From: Fuerstiella sp.
Lineage (GTDB): Bacteria; Planctomycetota; Planctomycetia; Planctomycetales; Planctomycetaceae
Length of the DNA: 45,948 nt
Direction: 5' to 3'
NCBI GenBank assembly: GCA_029245955.1
Contig: JAQWOH010000064.1
Coordinates: forward strand, 1-45,948
This document shows positions 8,771 through 18,057 of the stretch, one piece after another. Each line of letters begins with the position of its first letter. Position 1 is the first letter of the stretch. Under the pieces are notes generated by a model. It worked only from the letters and a program-made list of their open reading frames with translations. It had not been told where the DNA came from and ran no database searches. The translations under genes and the position numbers were made by a program.

Positions 8771-9727
8771 ATGTCAATACAGAAAGCTGTTGATCTGGTG
8801 TTGTGTGTTCCTGTATGGCTGGCCGCAATGCTGTTGAAGATGCTGCGCCGAAAGGGAATCGGTGGATTCGGGCGATGCCGACAGATGCTGGATGCAGCAG
8901 GAGTCTTCCCGCTCATTGACCATTACTACGACCCTTATGTTCGGACAAGCGAGGTTGAGAAGGGTTTGGATACGTGTCGAGCTCTGCCTGGAATCAACTG
9001 GAACCAGGATCGTCAGTTGGCTGAACTGGTGACACTGAATTATTCGTCGGAATTGCGAGAGTTTCCGATGGACCCGACCGGGACCAGTGACCCGGAATTC
9101 TACTTCAATAATCCGATGTTCGGACCTGGATCTGCAGACGTCTATTATTCACTCATTCGCAAATACAAGCCTCGAAAAATCGTGGAAATTGGATGCGGTC
9201 GCTCCACGATAATGGCTCAGAAGGCAATCGCGCAAAATCAGAAAGATGATCCGTCGAAGTCGTCCGCACACGTCTGCATAGAGCCCTTTGAGCAACCGTG
9301 GCTTGAATCGTTACCGGTCGAGTTGCTTCGTACGAAAGTGGAATCTCTCGGCGTCGACTTCTTTGACGACTTGCAGAGTGGAGACATTCTCTTTATCGAT
9401 TCCTCACATACCATTCGTCCTGGTGGCGACGTCTTGCACGAGTATTTGGAAATACTACCGCGGTTACGGCAAGGTGTTCTGATCCACATTCATGACATAT
9501 TTTCTCCGCAGGATTATCCAGTATCATGGTTCGACCAAGGTGTGTTGTGGCAGGAGCAGTACCTGGTGGAAGCATTCCTGAGTTTCAATAATAGATTTGA
9601 AATTGTCCTGGCCCTGAATTGGTTGCACATCAACCATGGCCCCGAACTTCGCGGCTGCTGCCCTTCGTTGCATAACGCCCCGAAGAGCGACCGGGGCCCC
9701 TCATCACTGTGGTTGCAGCGTTCCTGA
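8771..9727 (+). CDS. Class I SAM-dependent methyltransferase-like protein
   Basis: This 318-residue protein has an N-terminal hydrophobic stretch (AVDLVLCVPVWLAAMLL) followed by a basic segment, so it may be membrane-attached. Its middle part has a Rossmann SAM motif, KIVEIGCGRSTIMAQKAI. Further on, ILFIDSSHTIRPGGDV and GVLIHIHDIF resemble the Methyltransf_24-type fold. The start is ATG 8771, preceded in frame by a TTG. It lies in the glycan cluster on the same strand as its neighbours. The acceptor is unknown, and a non-enzymatic or other glycan-modifying role cannot be excluded. Confidence 0.75.
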   Translation: MSIQKAVDLVLCVPVWLAAMLLKMLRRKGIGGFGRCRQMLDAAGVFPLIDHYYDPYVRTSEVEKGLDTCRALPGINWNQDRQLAELVTLNYSSELREFPMDPTGTSDPEFYFNNPMFGPGSADVYYSLIRKYKPRKIVEIGCGRSTIMAQKAIAQNQKDDPSKSSAHVCIEPFEQPWLESLPVELLRTKVESLGVDFFDDLQSGDILFIDSSHTIRPGGDVLHEYLEILPRLRQGVLIHIHDIFSPQDYPVSWFDQGVLWQEQYLVEAFLSFNNRFEIVLALNWLHINHGPELRGCCPSLHNAPKSDRGPSSLWLQRS

Positions 9728-9772
9728 ACGCCACGAAATTTCCAGTCTCTTGTCCATCATTCTCACTGTGAA

Positions 9773-11131
9773 TTGTCCGGAATACGTCAACGCCCCGTGA
9801 ACCGTCGCACACTTCTATTACTTTCGTACATTTACCCTCCGTCACGATTTTTCGAGATCGCCGGGCAGCGCCCCTACCAGTTTGCGAAGCATCTGCCGCA
9901 AAATGGGTGGCGGGTGATTGTCGTGACGCGATATTGGGATGACTCCTCGGTACATGGGGAGCATAAACTGCCTGGTGACATGCCTCCTGTAACGGAATGG
10001 AACCTCGCATCAGCTGTTGAGGCGGGTATTCGTGACCTTGACAATAGCAGCCGGGCTGTCATTAAAGTGCCGTTTCAGGCCACGGGCATTCAACGGGCGT
10101 TTGGTGCTCTCGATAGCCGGACGAAGGCGAATCCGCTTCTTGTTCCGTTACGAAAACTGACGGCTTGTGCTCGCGAGCTGTCATTCAACCGCACGGGAAC
10201 GACGTGGTTGCAGCAGGCACATCGCGTTGCGGAATCACTTTGTGAAAAACAAGCCGTCTCGTGCATTATGGCTACGGCACCGCCGGCGGATACGCTTGTT
10301 CTTGGCGAACGCCTGGCGACTCAGTTCAATCTGCCGTGGATTGCCGACCTCCGGGATCGGGCGATGGAGATGTTGCCTCGGAAGTCTCATCACATTCGTC
10401 GCTTGTCGCCCGCGATTCGCAGTGCCGCAGCAGTACTGTCCGTAAGTGACGAGTTGTGTGAGTCAGAGATGAAGGACCTTACACTGAAGTCGCGGCCACA
10501 CTTGATTCCCAATGGCTTTGACCCTTCGGAATATGTGCAGGCACCAGCGTCAGATTCGAGTCGATTTGAGGTTTGCTATACCGGCTCGCTCTACAATCCG
10601 CGGCGGGTTCCCGATGTTTTCCTGGACGGACTACGGCTTCTCTTTCAGCAAGCTCCGAGTCTTCGTGAGAGTATTCGATTTCGATACATGGGCAGGTCTG
10701 CCGAGCTGATGTTACAGCTGGCATCGAAATATGGCGTGGAAGACATCCTTTGCAACGATGGGCACGTTACACGCGAGCAAGCGATTCGTGCCCAGATGCA
10801 AGCTTCGGTGTTGCTGCACCTCACTGATTCGACTGGTGTTACCGGCATTGCGACTGGGAAAATATACGAATACTTTGCAGCCGCACGTCCTATTCTGGCG
10901 GTCCCTGGTGACAACTCCACCGCCGATCGATTGATTACCTCAAGTAATACTGGCGTGATCGCGAGGACGCCAGCCGATGTGGCGGCAATCGTCTCAGAAC
11001 TCCATACGACGTGGCAATGCGATGGGAAAGTGACCTATTTGCCAAAACAGGACATCGTGTCATCTTATAACCGCGCAGAGCAGTCCCGTCAGTTGAGTGC
11101 CGTTCTTGACGGCGTCTGTGCTGCGTCTTGA
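9773..11131 (+). CDS. Glycosyltransferase, GT-B fold (GT4-like)
   Basis: This protein of up to 452 residues has the two-domain GT-B layout. The N-terminal domain begins LLLLSYIYPPSRFFEIAGQR, typical of GT4 enzymes that act on undecaprenyl-linked or sugar acceptors. The C-terminal donor-binding domain includes FEVCYTGSLYNPRRVPD and the region GKIYEYFAAARPILAV, in place of the classical EX7E motif. It would add one sugar of the repeat unit on the cytoplasmic face. The start is unclear: TTG 9773 gives the longest frame, and GTG 9797 is an alternative with no clear ribosome binding site. It is the last gene before a strong hairpin at 11.14-11.18 kb. Confidence 0.85.
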   Translation: MSGIRQRPVNRRTLLLLSYIYPPSRFFEIAGQRPYQFAKHLPQNGWRVIVVTRYWDDSSVHGEHKLPGDMPPVTEWNLASAVEAGIRDLDNSSRAVIKVPFQATGIQRAFGALDSRTKANPLLVPLRKLTACARELSFNRTGTTWLQQAHRVAESLCEKQAVSCIMATAPPADTLVLGERLATQFNLPWIADLRDRAMEMLPRKSHHIRRLSPAIRSAAAVLSVSDELCESEMKDLTLKSRPHLIPNGFDPSEYVQAPASDSSRFEVCYTGSLYNPRRVPDVFLDGLRLLFQQAPSLRESIRFRYMGRSAELMLQLASKYGVEDILCNDGHVTREQAIRAQMQASVLLHLTDSTGVTGIATGKIYEYFAAARPILAVPGDNSTADRLITSSNTGVIARTPADVAAIVSELHTTWQCDGKVTYLPKQDIVSSYNRAEQSRQLSAVLDGVCAAS

Positions 11132-11142
11132 GCAGGACTCAG

Positions 11143-11184
11143 CGGCTTCTGACGTCACGGTATCCACCGTGATGTCAGAAGCCG
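11143..11184 (+). terminator. Strong 19-bp stem-loop after the glycosyltransferase gene
   Basis: The arms 11143-11161 and 11166-11184 pair along 19 positions, with one G-U pair and a four-base loop ATCC. It starts 12 bases after the stop codon at 11131. No run of T follows, so it may be a transcript-end stabiliser or attenuator instead of a classical intrinsic terminator. Confidence 0.6.
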
Positions 11185-11499
11185 TGCGTCCTTCCCGTAG
11201 TGCCGTGTACCGTCCGGCTTGAAGTTTCTCTCTGGCTGCTGCGTTGACTTATGTGAAGGCAGGCGGGCAGACGCTGCCTGGACAGCCCATCATAAACTTG
11301 CGATCGGAATTGGTGCGAAGGAAGTCATCAGAATGCAACTGGCATGGGAACTGATTCGGCAAAGTGTCAGCGTGATTCCATTACATTCAGACTGTCAAAT
11401 ATCTAGTAGTCCTGCGTCGCGTTTTCAAGCTGCTGCAGTATTGGTTCTCGGCAGTCGTTTAGTTCGCGGATTTCTCTAATTGAAGGAATTGACTCAGTC
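11185..11499. other. Intergenic stretch without a supported gene
   Basis: A short open frame crosses this stretch (11219-11479, TTG start, 86 codons), but it has no ribosome binding site and no recognisable domain, so I do not call it. The stretch follows the stem-loop and precedes the FkbM gene, so it probably holds that gene's promoter. I cannot point to a convincing -35/-10 pair. Confidence 0.5.
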
Positions 11500-12438
11500 A
11501 TGGGCATGCAACGTATTCGTGAATATTCGACCAAGGCATATGCGTCAATGAGCCGGCGGCTTCCTGCTTTTCGAGGCAAGTACAGTGTAGGAGTGCACGC
11601 CCTGAAGAGCCTTGCTGGGGACATGTCCCAGTGGAAGGATCCCGAGTTTTTTGTGCGACTAAGAAACGGTGTCTCACTTAGAATCGATGTCCGATCAAGG
11701 ACGCATCTTGCTCCGTTTCTTTGCGGTACCTATGACACGGATCTGATCGGACGGTTTGCTTCGCTGTTCGAGCCGGATTGGGTCGTTCTGGACATCGGCG
11801 CAAATGTTGGCTATTACTCGATACCCTTTGCCCGCCGCATTAAGGAACTGGGGGGTGGCAGCGTATATTCGTTCGAGCCGGTTCGCGCCAATTTTGAGGC
11901 GCTTTCGAGTGCGGTCGAAAAGAATGATGTTGCTCAGATCGTTTTGCCCCAGCGATTTGGACTCGGAGACTCGAACGAGGTCATCGGAATTGCGATGACA
12001 GATGGTGGAAACACGGGCAATGCTGTGATTTCGAACGACTGGCTCGTCGCAGAACGTGGATTCACTGCGACTGAACAGATTGAGGTTCGCCGCCTCGACG
12101 ACGTTCAGCGAGAACTTGATATCAAGCGATGTGACTTCATCAAGATAGATATTGAAGGCGCAGAGATTCTCTTTCTGCGTGGGGCACGAGACTTCATTGC
12201 GCAGCACACTCCAATTCTGTATGGTGAGTTCAACTCATACTTCATAGAAGGAAGTGGCGTCGATTTACGTGAAGCGTGGGACTTCTTTCAGTCTCTGGGG
12301 TATTCGTGTTTCGCTGAAAACCGCCAGGCAGCGACATTTGAACGAATTGCGGAATATCGTTCCGGGATCGATGATCTTCTGTTTCTGCCATCGACCGTTG
12401 ATCCGCGGTGGTTCGAGGTCATGCGGTGTACGCCGTAG
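11500..12438 (+). CDS. FkbM family methyltransferase
   Basis: This 312-residue SAM-dependent O-methyltransferase has the family's motif I VVLDIGANVGYYSIPFARRI, the following YSFEPVRANFEAL, and the late motif FIKIDIEGAEILFLRGA. Bacterial FkbM proteins in glycan clusters usually methylate sugar hydroxyls. ATG 11500 is preceded by GAAGG about 13 bases upstream, which is rather far, and ATG 11506 is also possible. The gene is separated from the upstream genes by a stem-loop and about 310 bases, so it may start a second transcript. The second epimerase gene follows after 54 bases. Confidence 0.9.
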   Translation: MGMQRIREYSTKAYASMSRRLPAFRGKYSVGVHALKSLAGDMSQWKDPEFFVRLRNGVSLRIDVRSRTHLAPFLCGTYDTDLIGRFASLFEPDWVVLDIGANVGYYSIPFARRIKELGGGSVYSFEPVRANFEALSSAVEKNDVAQIVLPQRFGLGDSNEVIGIAMTDGGNTGNAVISNDWLVAERGFTATEQIEVRRLDDVQRELDIKRCDFIKIDIEGAEILFLRGARDFIAQHTPILYGEFNSYFIEGSGVDLREAWDFFQSLGYSCFAENRQAATFERIAEYRSGIDDLLFLPSTVDPRWFEVMRCTP

Positions 12439-12492
12439 TCGACGATCAATCGTCGCTGCAATTCACTCATGATTCCGAGGGAAAGAGCTGGC

Positions 12493-13623
12493 ATGCCGGC
12501 CGTAAGAGCATTAATCGTTTTTGGAACAAGACCCGAGGCCATCAAGATGGCTCCGGTGGTCCGAGAAGCATTGAATCGCTCCGCTGAGATCGATCCGGTT
12601 GTCTGTTTGACGGGCCAGCATCGGGAAATGCTGCACCAGGTAACAGACTATTTTGATTTGCAGGCGGACGTCGACCTGGACATCATGACAGCGGGCCAGT
12701 CTCTTGCAAAGGTGACTGGCCGTTGTGTTGAAGCCGTTGACGACGTGATTGAGCGGTATAAACCCGATTGCGTTCTTGGCCAGGGTGATACAACCACCGT
12801 GATGACAACTGCGTTGGCGGCATTTTATCGAAGGACACCCTTCGTGCACATTGAGGCCGGGCTACGAACGGGAAACATGTATTCCCCTTGGCCAGAGGAG
12901 ATGAATCGGCGGGTTGCCGGATTGGTCACCGGGTTGCATTGTCCTCCAACGGAACGTTCGCGGAAAAATTTGCTGAAAGAGGGGGTGGATCCGGCCATAG
13001 TGTACGTTACCGGCAATACCGTCATCGACTCGCTGTTATGGACCGTCGAACGAGAGCGAGAACGAGCCAGCGAGTGGTGTGAGAAACACGAGTTTGGAGA
13101 TTCCCGCGTTGTGCTGATAACCGGACATCGCCGGGAGAATTTCGGAGCCGGCTTCCAGGACATGTGCCAGGCAATTCGCATTCTCGCAGAACAGTTTCCG
13201 ACGACCCTGTTCGTATATCCCGTCCACCTGAATCCCAGGGTGCAGGAACCGGTTCACAGTATTCTCGGCCAACTGCAGAACGTCAGATTAATTCCGCCCT
13301 CACCCTATTCGGAATTCGTATGGCTGATGGATCGGGCTCATTTGATTCTGACTGATTCCGGCGGTGTGCAGGAGGAAGCCCCTTCACTAAAAAAACCGAT
13401 TCTGGTGATGCGCGATACCACTGAACGGCCTGAAGCGGTGGATGCTGGTGCCGTGGAACTGGTTGGGACTTCGCAAGAAAAAATTGTTGCTGCTGTCACT
13501 CGGCTTCTGTCTGACCCTGTCGAATACCAAAAGCGTCAGATTGAAGAAAACCCTTACGGCGACGGTCGAGCAGCGGCACGAATCATAGATCTGGTCAGTC
13601 GCAGCGCGTGGCAAACACGCTGA
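12493..13623 (+). CDS. wecB: UDP-N-acetylglucosamine 2-epimerase (canonical WecB branch)
   Basis: This non-hydrolysing epimerase of 376 residues interconverts UDP-GlcNAc and UDP-ManNAc. It begins with the canonical LIVFGTRPEAIKMAPV and keeps the catalytic set: Asp in LGQGDTTTV, Glu in HIEAGLRTGN, Glu in WPEEMNR and His in GHRRENFG. It belongs to a different branch from the epimerase at 7.6 kb, so the two are probably not redundant. The start is placed at ATG 12493, with GAGGGA about ten bases upstream; ATG 12469 is the longer option. No UDP-ManNAc dehydrogenase is present in the window, so the product may be used directly or oxidised by an enzyme encoded elsewhere. Confidence 0.93.
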   Translation: MPAVRALIVFGTRPEAIKMAPVVREALNRSAEIDPVVCLTGQHREMLHQVTDYFDLQADVDLDIMTAGQSLAKVTGRCVEAVDDVIERYKPDCVLGQGDTTTVMTTALAAFYRRTPFVHIEAGLRTGNMYSPWPEEMNRRVAGLVTGLHCPPTERSRKNLLKEGVDPAIVYVTGNTVIDSLLWTVERERERASEWCEKHEFGDSRVVLITGHRRENFGAGFQDMCQAIRILAEQFPTTLFVYPVHLNPRVQEPVHSILGQLQNVRLIPPSPYSEFVWLMDRAHLILTDSGGVQEEAPSLKKPILVMRDTTERPEAVDAGAVELVGTSQEKIVAAVTRLLSDPVEYQKRQIEENPYGDGRAAARIIDLVSRSAWQTR

Positions 13624-13663
13624 CCGGTCTTTACCACAAAACTATGAAACTGCGTGGGTACAA

Positions 13664-14776
13664 ATGAATATCCTGTGGATCCCACATAATTCATGGGGCA
13701 GCGGACGTTATCAACGCGACCAATACCTCATCCAGCATCTTGGGGAACAGCATAAGTTCTTTTCATTTGCGTGGGATGATTTCAGGCCACATACATTAAG
13801 CCATCTGGCAAACCCATCGACATATGTTCGTAGTTTGACCCGGCGGACGCGTGAAAGTGAAATCTCTACTGTCATCAAAGTTCCACGCATTCCCCGGTTT
13901 CGAACCTTTCCCGGGCGCATTTCGTTCCGCAACTCAATGCTGAAACGCGAAATTCGAAGGCTCCATCGACAAACGCCTTTGGATGTGATTGTATTTAGCG
14001 GCTGCGGTGAAGCGGTGGGGATTCCTTCCCGGTCGCTCGGTATTCCCATCGTTTACGACTATGTCGACTGGTTTTCGGTGCCCGACGAGATCGAAGCGGC
14101 CTGCCTTTCAGAAGTGAATGCCGTTACCTGCGTTTCGAGCGCTCTTTTGAAACGTGCTGAATTGGTCAATTCCAATAGCTGTCTGATCACGAACGGCGCA
14201 GAAGTTTCGCGTTTTCAAGCTGCGGGCGGAGCTGCAGTGCGTGCCAGATTTTCGCTGGAACAAAATAAGGTCGTGAGCCTGATTGGCCTGACGACCAGTA
14301 AGTCACTGTACTTTGTTGATGCAGTGATGAAAGCGAAAATGACGGAGCCCAGTCTGAAGTGTCTTCTCGTTGGTCGGTCGGCCGACGTGGAATCCCGAAT
14401 TCAGGCTGTGGATCCGGACGGTGAGGTCTTCGTATTCGTTGGTCCTGTGCCGTACTCGGAAATTCCTGAGTACTTTGCAGCAAGCGATGTCGGTCTTTAT
14501 CCGGGCGACTTGATTCCATTTTTTGAGTATGCGTCACCGATCAAGGTTGTGGAATACACGGCCGCTGGAAAACCTGTTGTCGTGCCCCAACTGACGGAAC
14601 TTCAGCGGATGGATTTCCCCAATTTCATCTTCGCTTCGCCGGATGCAAATGGTTTTTCTGACGGGATCAGCAAGGGGCTGTTACAGGTGCCGCAAACGGA
14701 AACCAATATCTTGAAGTCGTATGACTGGTCGGCTATCGCAACGCAGTTTGACGGCGTATTAAAAGGACTGGCTTAG
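13664..14776 (+). CDS. Glycosyltransferase, GT-B fold
   Basis: This 370-residue protein starts MNILWIPHNSWGSGRYQRDQ. The C-terminal half has a donor-domain pattern: KCLLVGRSADVESRI, then YFAASDVGLYPGD, then ASPIKVVEYTAAGKPVVVP. The last motif is the form seen in a GT4-like group of cluster glycosyltransferases. It is predicted to be cytoplasmic and to add a sugar to the growing repeat unit. It lies 40 bases after wecB and 31 bases before the next glycosyltransferase, so the three are probably one transcript. The donor sugar cannot be told from the sequence. Confidence 0.85.
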   Translation: MNILWIPHNSWGSGRYQRDQYLIQHLGEQHKFFSFAWDDFRPHTLSHLANPSTYVRSLTRRTRESEISTVIKVPRIPRFRTFPGRISFRNSMLKREIRRLHRQTPLDVIVFSGCGEAVGIPSRSLGIPIVYDYVDWFSVPDEIEAACLSEVNAVTCVSSALLKRAELVNSNSCLITNGAEVSRFQAAGGAAVRARFSLEQNKVVSLIGLTTSKSLYFVDAVMKAKMTEPSLKCLLVGRSADVESRIQAVDPDGEVFVFVGPVPYSEIPEYFAASDVGLYPGDLIPFFEYASPIKVVEYTAAGKPVVVPQLTELQRMDFPNFIFASPDANGFSDGISKGLLQVPQTETNILKSYDWSAIATQFDGVLKGLA

Positions 14777-14807
14777 ACAGGACTGCAGAGCAAATTCTGC
14801 CACGATC

Positions 14808-15935
14808 ATGCGCATTCACTTTCACGTCGATACCGTCTTTCACACATTCACTACAGGGACTCCGTATCGGGGCATGCTGCGAGAATTGTGTTTGCATCGT
14901 CCACAGGACAGTTTCGTTCTTTCGATTCTAAAGAACACAAGGCATACGCCACTATTCGCCACTTGGTTGGAGTCCATGACGGCCGCGAATTTTGAAGTGG
15001 TCGAACTTCCGCTGAGTAGTCGGATGGTCAATCTGTCGACGCTGTTAGGGCACCCTCTGCAGTTGCCTGTATCGGACGGCGCTGATATTTACATTACTGC
15101 GGATCAGGAGCTGATGCCTGATAAGTCGGTTCCCCGAGTCATACAGGTCTACGACCTTTCGGCTATCAACTCTCCGGCGAGGTCCAGCCTGAACTGGATG
15201 GGGCGTCGGGTACGCCGCATCCAGGCAAGAACTCACGCACAACTGGACACACATGTTGTCGCCATTTCCAATTTTACCAACGCTGATCTGATTCGACATG
15301 ATGCAGCATTCGAAGGAAGAGTGACAACCTCGCACATTGGGATCGAAGACGAGTGGTTTCGGCCTGCTGCTCCGGATGCCGATGAGTTGATACGTCGACT
15401 TGGAATTCCCGCTGACTATTTTTGCTGGTGGGGGGCTGTGTCACCCCGAAAGAACATCGACGGAATCGTGCGTGCCTATGGTCTCGCTAAGCAACAACAG
15501 GTCGAGCTCCCTCCATTTCTGATTGTGGGACGTGTTTCTCAGACTGGGCAGCGCCTGTTCGAGCTGGCCGATCGGCTTGGCGTTTCTGACCGGATCAAGG
15601 TAGTGGAGCATCAGGAACTTGCAGTACTTCGAAACATTGTGATGCGAAGTCAGGGAGTGCTGTTCCCTTCTTTCTATGAAGGTTTTGGACTGCCGGTCGT
15701 TGAGTCACTGGCCTGCGGTATTCCTGCGCTGGCGTCCAACATTCCGGCGCTTACGGAAGTTTCTGGAGGCCATGCTGTTCTATGCGAACCCGAGTCGCCT
15801 GACAGCATTCTCGAGGGAATGCGTACCCTCCTCAAGACGACAGTCAACACGGTAGCATGCAGAGAATGGACGTCTCAGTTCACGCATGCTGCGAATGCTC
15901 GCCGCTACGATCAAATCATCGACACTCTCACATGA
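14808..15935 (+). CDS. Glycosyltransferase family 4 (GT-B)
   Basis: This 375-residue GT-B enzyme has clear GT4 marks: VVAISNFTNADLIRH at the end of the N-terminal domain, CWWGAVSPRKNIDGIVRAY, the loop LFPSFYEGFGLPVVESLACG with the EX7E motif, and ALASNIPALTEVSGGHAVLC. This arrangement is common in mannosyl- and rhamnosyltransferases of lipopolysaccharide and exopolysaccharide loci. ATG 14808 begins 31 bases after the previous stop. The donor and linkage are unknown. Confidence 0.93.
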   Translation: MRIHFHVDTVFHTFTTGTPYRGMLRELCLHRPQDSFVLSILKNTRHTPLFATWLESMTAANFEVVELPLSSRMVNLSTLLGHPLQLPVSDGADIYITADQELMPDKSVPRVIQVYDLSAINSPARSSLNWMGRRVRRIQARTHAQLDTHVVAISNFTNADLIRHDAAFEGRVTTSHIGIEDEWFRPAAPDADELIRRLGIPADYFCWWGAVSPRKNIDGIVRAYGLAKQQQVELPPFLIVGRVSQTGQRLFELADRLGVSDRIKVVEHQELAVLRNIVMRSQGVLFPSFYEGFGLPVVESLACGIPALASNIPALTEVSGGHAVLCEPESPDSILEGMRTLLKTTVNTVACREWTSQFTHAANARRYDQIIDTLT

Positions 15936-16252
15936 CCGTCCTGGTCCTTCTGAGTATTGCGGATTCCACGCTTCGAAATGCTATTCCGGCGGAGCTTCTG
16001 CGGGTTGTGACCGGACACTGTATGACTTGAGGGTCCCGCGGCACTGCCTTACACATTTGTCGGTGACGACGCAGGGGCCGATGGCTGTACGAGAATGTAC
16101 TGATACACAGAGGCCTGTTTTCTGGCAGTCTCGGCAGCGGTGAACTCATCCTTTTTTGATTATGCATTTTCCGGAAATGACTGGCAGAGCCGTTTAACGC
16201 CCACGCGCTTTGGTGTCCCAATACCCCCAACCTGCAAACCTCTGCAGTCAAC
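15936..16252. other. Intergenic stretch with no supported gene
   Basis: This stretch of 317 bases lies between a glycosyltransferase gene and the Wzy-like gene. Short open frames cross it on both strands, but none has a ribosome binding site, a domain or codon use like the neighbours. I see no clear terminator or promoter in it. Confidence 0.4.
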
Positions 16253-17491
16253 ATGCGACATATAAACAAAGAACTGTTTCTCGTACTGACCATCTTCTCG
16301 AAGGAACTTCTGGGAGTCTCAGTCGCAGGATCAACTATCGATTTCTACCAGGTCACAATCGCCGTCGCGGGACTGAGTCTGTATTTCAGCCAGAAAAAAA
16401 CGTTTGGCCTGATGGCGACTCTGACTGGGATTCTTGCCTCCTCGGTGGCTATCTTCTCGTACTACGAAACTCCGATTTCACAAACCTTCCTGAAGCAATC
16501 AGCCGCTGTTTTATTTCTCTACGCCGGGCTCGGTTCGTATTTGCTTGGTTGTTCTGAGCAAAAGCTTGCTTCGGCATACATTCGCGTGTGCTTCTGGATG
16601 GCGGTATTTGGGATTGTCCAGGTCATTTTGTCGCTGCGGGGTGTGGATGTCTATATTTGTTTGCGGGGCCGCCTGGATTCTTTGACTTCTGAGCCATCGC
16701 ATTATGCCGTGGCTGTCGGGCCATGTGTCTATTATTGCTTCAGATACAGTCGAACGTTCGCGGCCCGCTGCCGAGCAGTTGTGATCATCGGCAGCGTGCT
16801 GATGACTGTTTCCGCCACAGGCGTTGCAGTCGTGTCTATGGCGTTCGCGCTTGCGTTTTTCAGGCAGGCTCGATTCGCGATTGTCGTTCTATTGGCTGCG
16901 GCATCACCATTGTTACTGACGATGATTCCCGCGGACGCGGTCCCCGAAGTCATTTCATCGCGTTTTACTTCGATGCACGAATACTTCGGAAATGCAAGTG
17001 AACCGTGGGACACGACCAACTCGACGATCCTGTCGTTTGGCACAAACCTGGACGTTGCAATCGCACCGTTGGCAGAGGGCCGAATTTTCGGAAACGGTTT
17101 CTGCGGTCATGAAGCGGCATACCATCGCAGGTACAGCCACACCGAATTCGTCCACCACAGACTCTATGAACTAAACATCCGTTCGGCTCATTGTCTCGGC
17201 ATCCGTATCATTTCCGAGTTTGGCATACCCGGAATTCTTTTCACGATGTTCACGGTCTGGTATTTCATTGTGCACCGCCGGTCGAATCTTTGGTGCATGT
17301 TTCTATTGGTGACGTTCGTCGGACGTATGCTGAAACTTGGCAGTTGGGTCGACTATGGGATACCTCTGTTCCTGCTTTCAGCTGTCTATTTTTCTGCGAC
17401 GTTGCCTGTGGCGAAAAGGTCGTTGTCATCGGCAGGGCGGCGTTCCGCGTCCGCGGACCCACGACTCTCTACAGCGACCGTCGGTCATTAA
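16253..17491 (+). CDS. Multi-pass membrane protein, Wzy-type polysaccharide polymerase or O-antigen ligase-like
   Basis: This 412-residue protein has about ten hydrophobic segments and one longer soluble loop (about residues 230-310, rich in His, Tyr and Arg) before the last three helices. A large periplasmic loop between late helices is the normal layout of Wzy polymerases and WaaL-like ligases, whose sequences are otherwise poorly conserved. Since a flippase is present, a Wzx/Wzy-dependent pathway is the simplest reading. The start is ATG 16253; no good ribosome binding site is visible. Assignment rests on topology and context, not on a strong motif. Confidence 0.72.
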   Translation: MRHINKELFLVLTIFSKELLGVSVAGSTIDFYQVTIAVAGLSLYFSQKKTFGLMATLTGILASSVAIFSYYETPISQTFLKQSAAVLFLYAGLGSYLLGCSEQKLASAYIRVCFWMAVFGIVQVILSLRGVDVYICLRGRLDSLTSEPSHYAVAVGPCVYYCFRYSRTFAARCRAVVIIGSVLMTVSATGVAVVSMAFALAFFRQARFAIVVLLAAASPLLLTMIPADAVPEVISSRFTSMHEYFGNASEPWDTTNSTILSFGTNLDVAIAPLAEGRIFGNGFCGHEAAYHRRYSHTEFVHHRLYELNIRSAHCLGIRIISEFGIPGILFTMFTVWYFIVHRRSNLWCMFLLVTFVGRMLKLGSWVDYGIPLFLLSAVYFSATLPVAKRSLSSAGRRSASADPRLSTATVGH

Positions 17492-17543
17492 CGATTTTCA
17501 CGATGCGGTTGTCTTCAACGATTTACCGATCGAGTTTGAGCAA

Positions 17544-18036
17544 ATGAAGCCACGACTGTTGGTCGCCGTAGACTGGTTTGATCCGGCGGTTCGTGCTGGC
17601 GGCCCCGTTCAGATCTGTGTTAACCTGGTCAATCTTCTGCACGCAGAGGCCAACGTAGCGGTGGTCACCGGAGATCGTGATCACGGTGACCAAAACGGCT
17701 TCTCATCAGTCACTGCAGATCATTGGCGGAGTTGGCGCGACAGGGCCCGTGTGCAAGTATGCCACTCAACGTTATCGAAGAGTTGCTGCGTTTTGGGATA
17801 CAGTCATTTGGATTGTACCCAGCATTATTTACCTGAACGGCGTCTTCAGCTCTGCATTGTCCGTCCGACTGCCGCTGAACCAGCTTGGTTGGCGCAAGCC
17901 GCGGTGAATTTCTGTGCTCGCAGAGGGATGTCGAAACTATCCGCATTGAAGATGAAGTTATGGATGAAACAACCATGGCTGCGGCCTGGTGAGGCGTCCT
18001 GCTGGGCAGCAAATATCGCAAACACATCGAGATTAT
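17544..18036 (+). pseudogene. Frameshifted, truncated copy of the glycosyltransferase at 19.1 kb
   Basis: From ATG 17544 the translation follows the N-terminus of the intact gene at 19120 closely: both contain VAVDWFDPAVRAGGPVQ or IAVDWFDPAVRAGGPVQ, then CVNLVNLLH and GDRDHGD. Near 17754 an extra base moves the match into another frame (KYATQRYRR against LYATPGYRR, then IIYLNGVFSSAL against TVYLNGIFSTAF). Around 17900 it shifts back to the first frame (ARRGMSKLSALKMK against APRGMLKPSALKMK). Similarity fades near 17985 and the frame ends at 18038. About 150 of 403 residues remain and the donor-binding half is missing, so it cannot make a working enzyme. It is the remnant of a duplication. Confidence 0.9.
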
Positions 18037-18057
18037 GAAAAAACCCAGGAGAACTGA

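Noticed and set aside
11219..11479. Open frame of 86 codons between the stem-loop and the FkbM gene
   Set aside because: It has a TTG start, no ribosome binding site and no family resemblance.
15928..16293. Minus-strand frame of 121 codons before the Wzy-like gene
   Set aside because: It is rich in Arg and Ser in the manner of non-coding frames, runs into a real gene and has no domain.
17337..18038. A single 233-residue protein read straight through the remnant
   Set aside because: Its first part overlaps the Wzy-like gene in another frame, and its middle matches the paralogous glycosyltransferase only in a different frame, so it is a frameshifted pseudogene.
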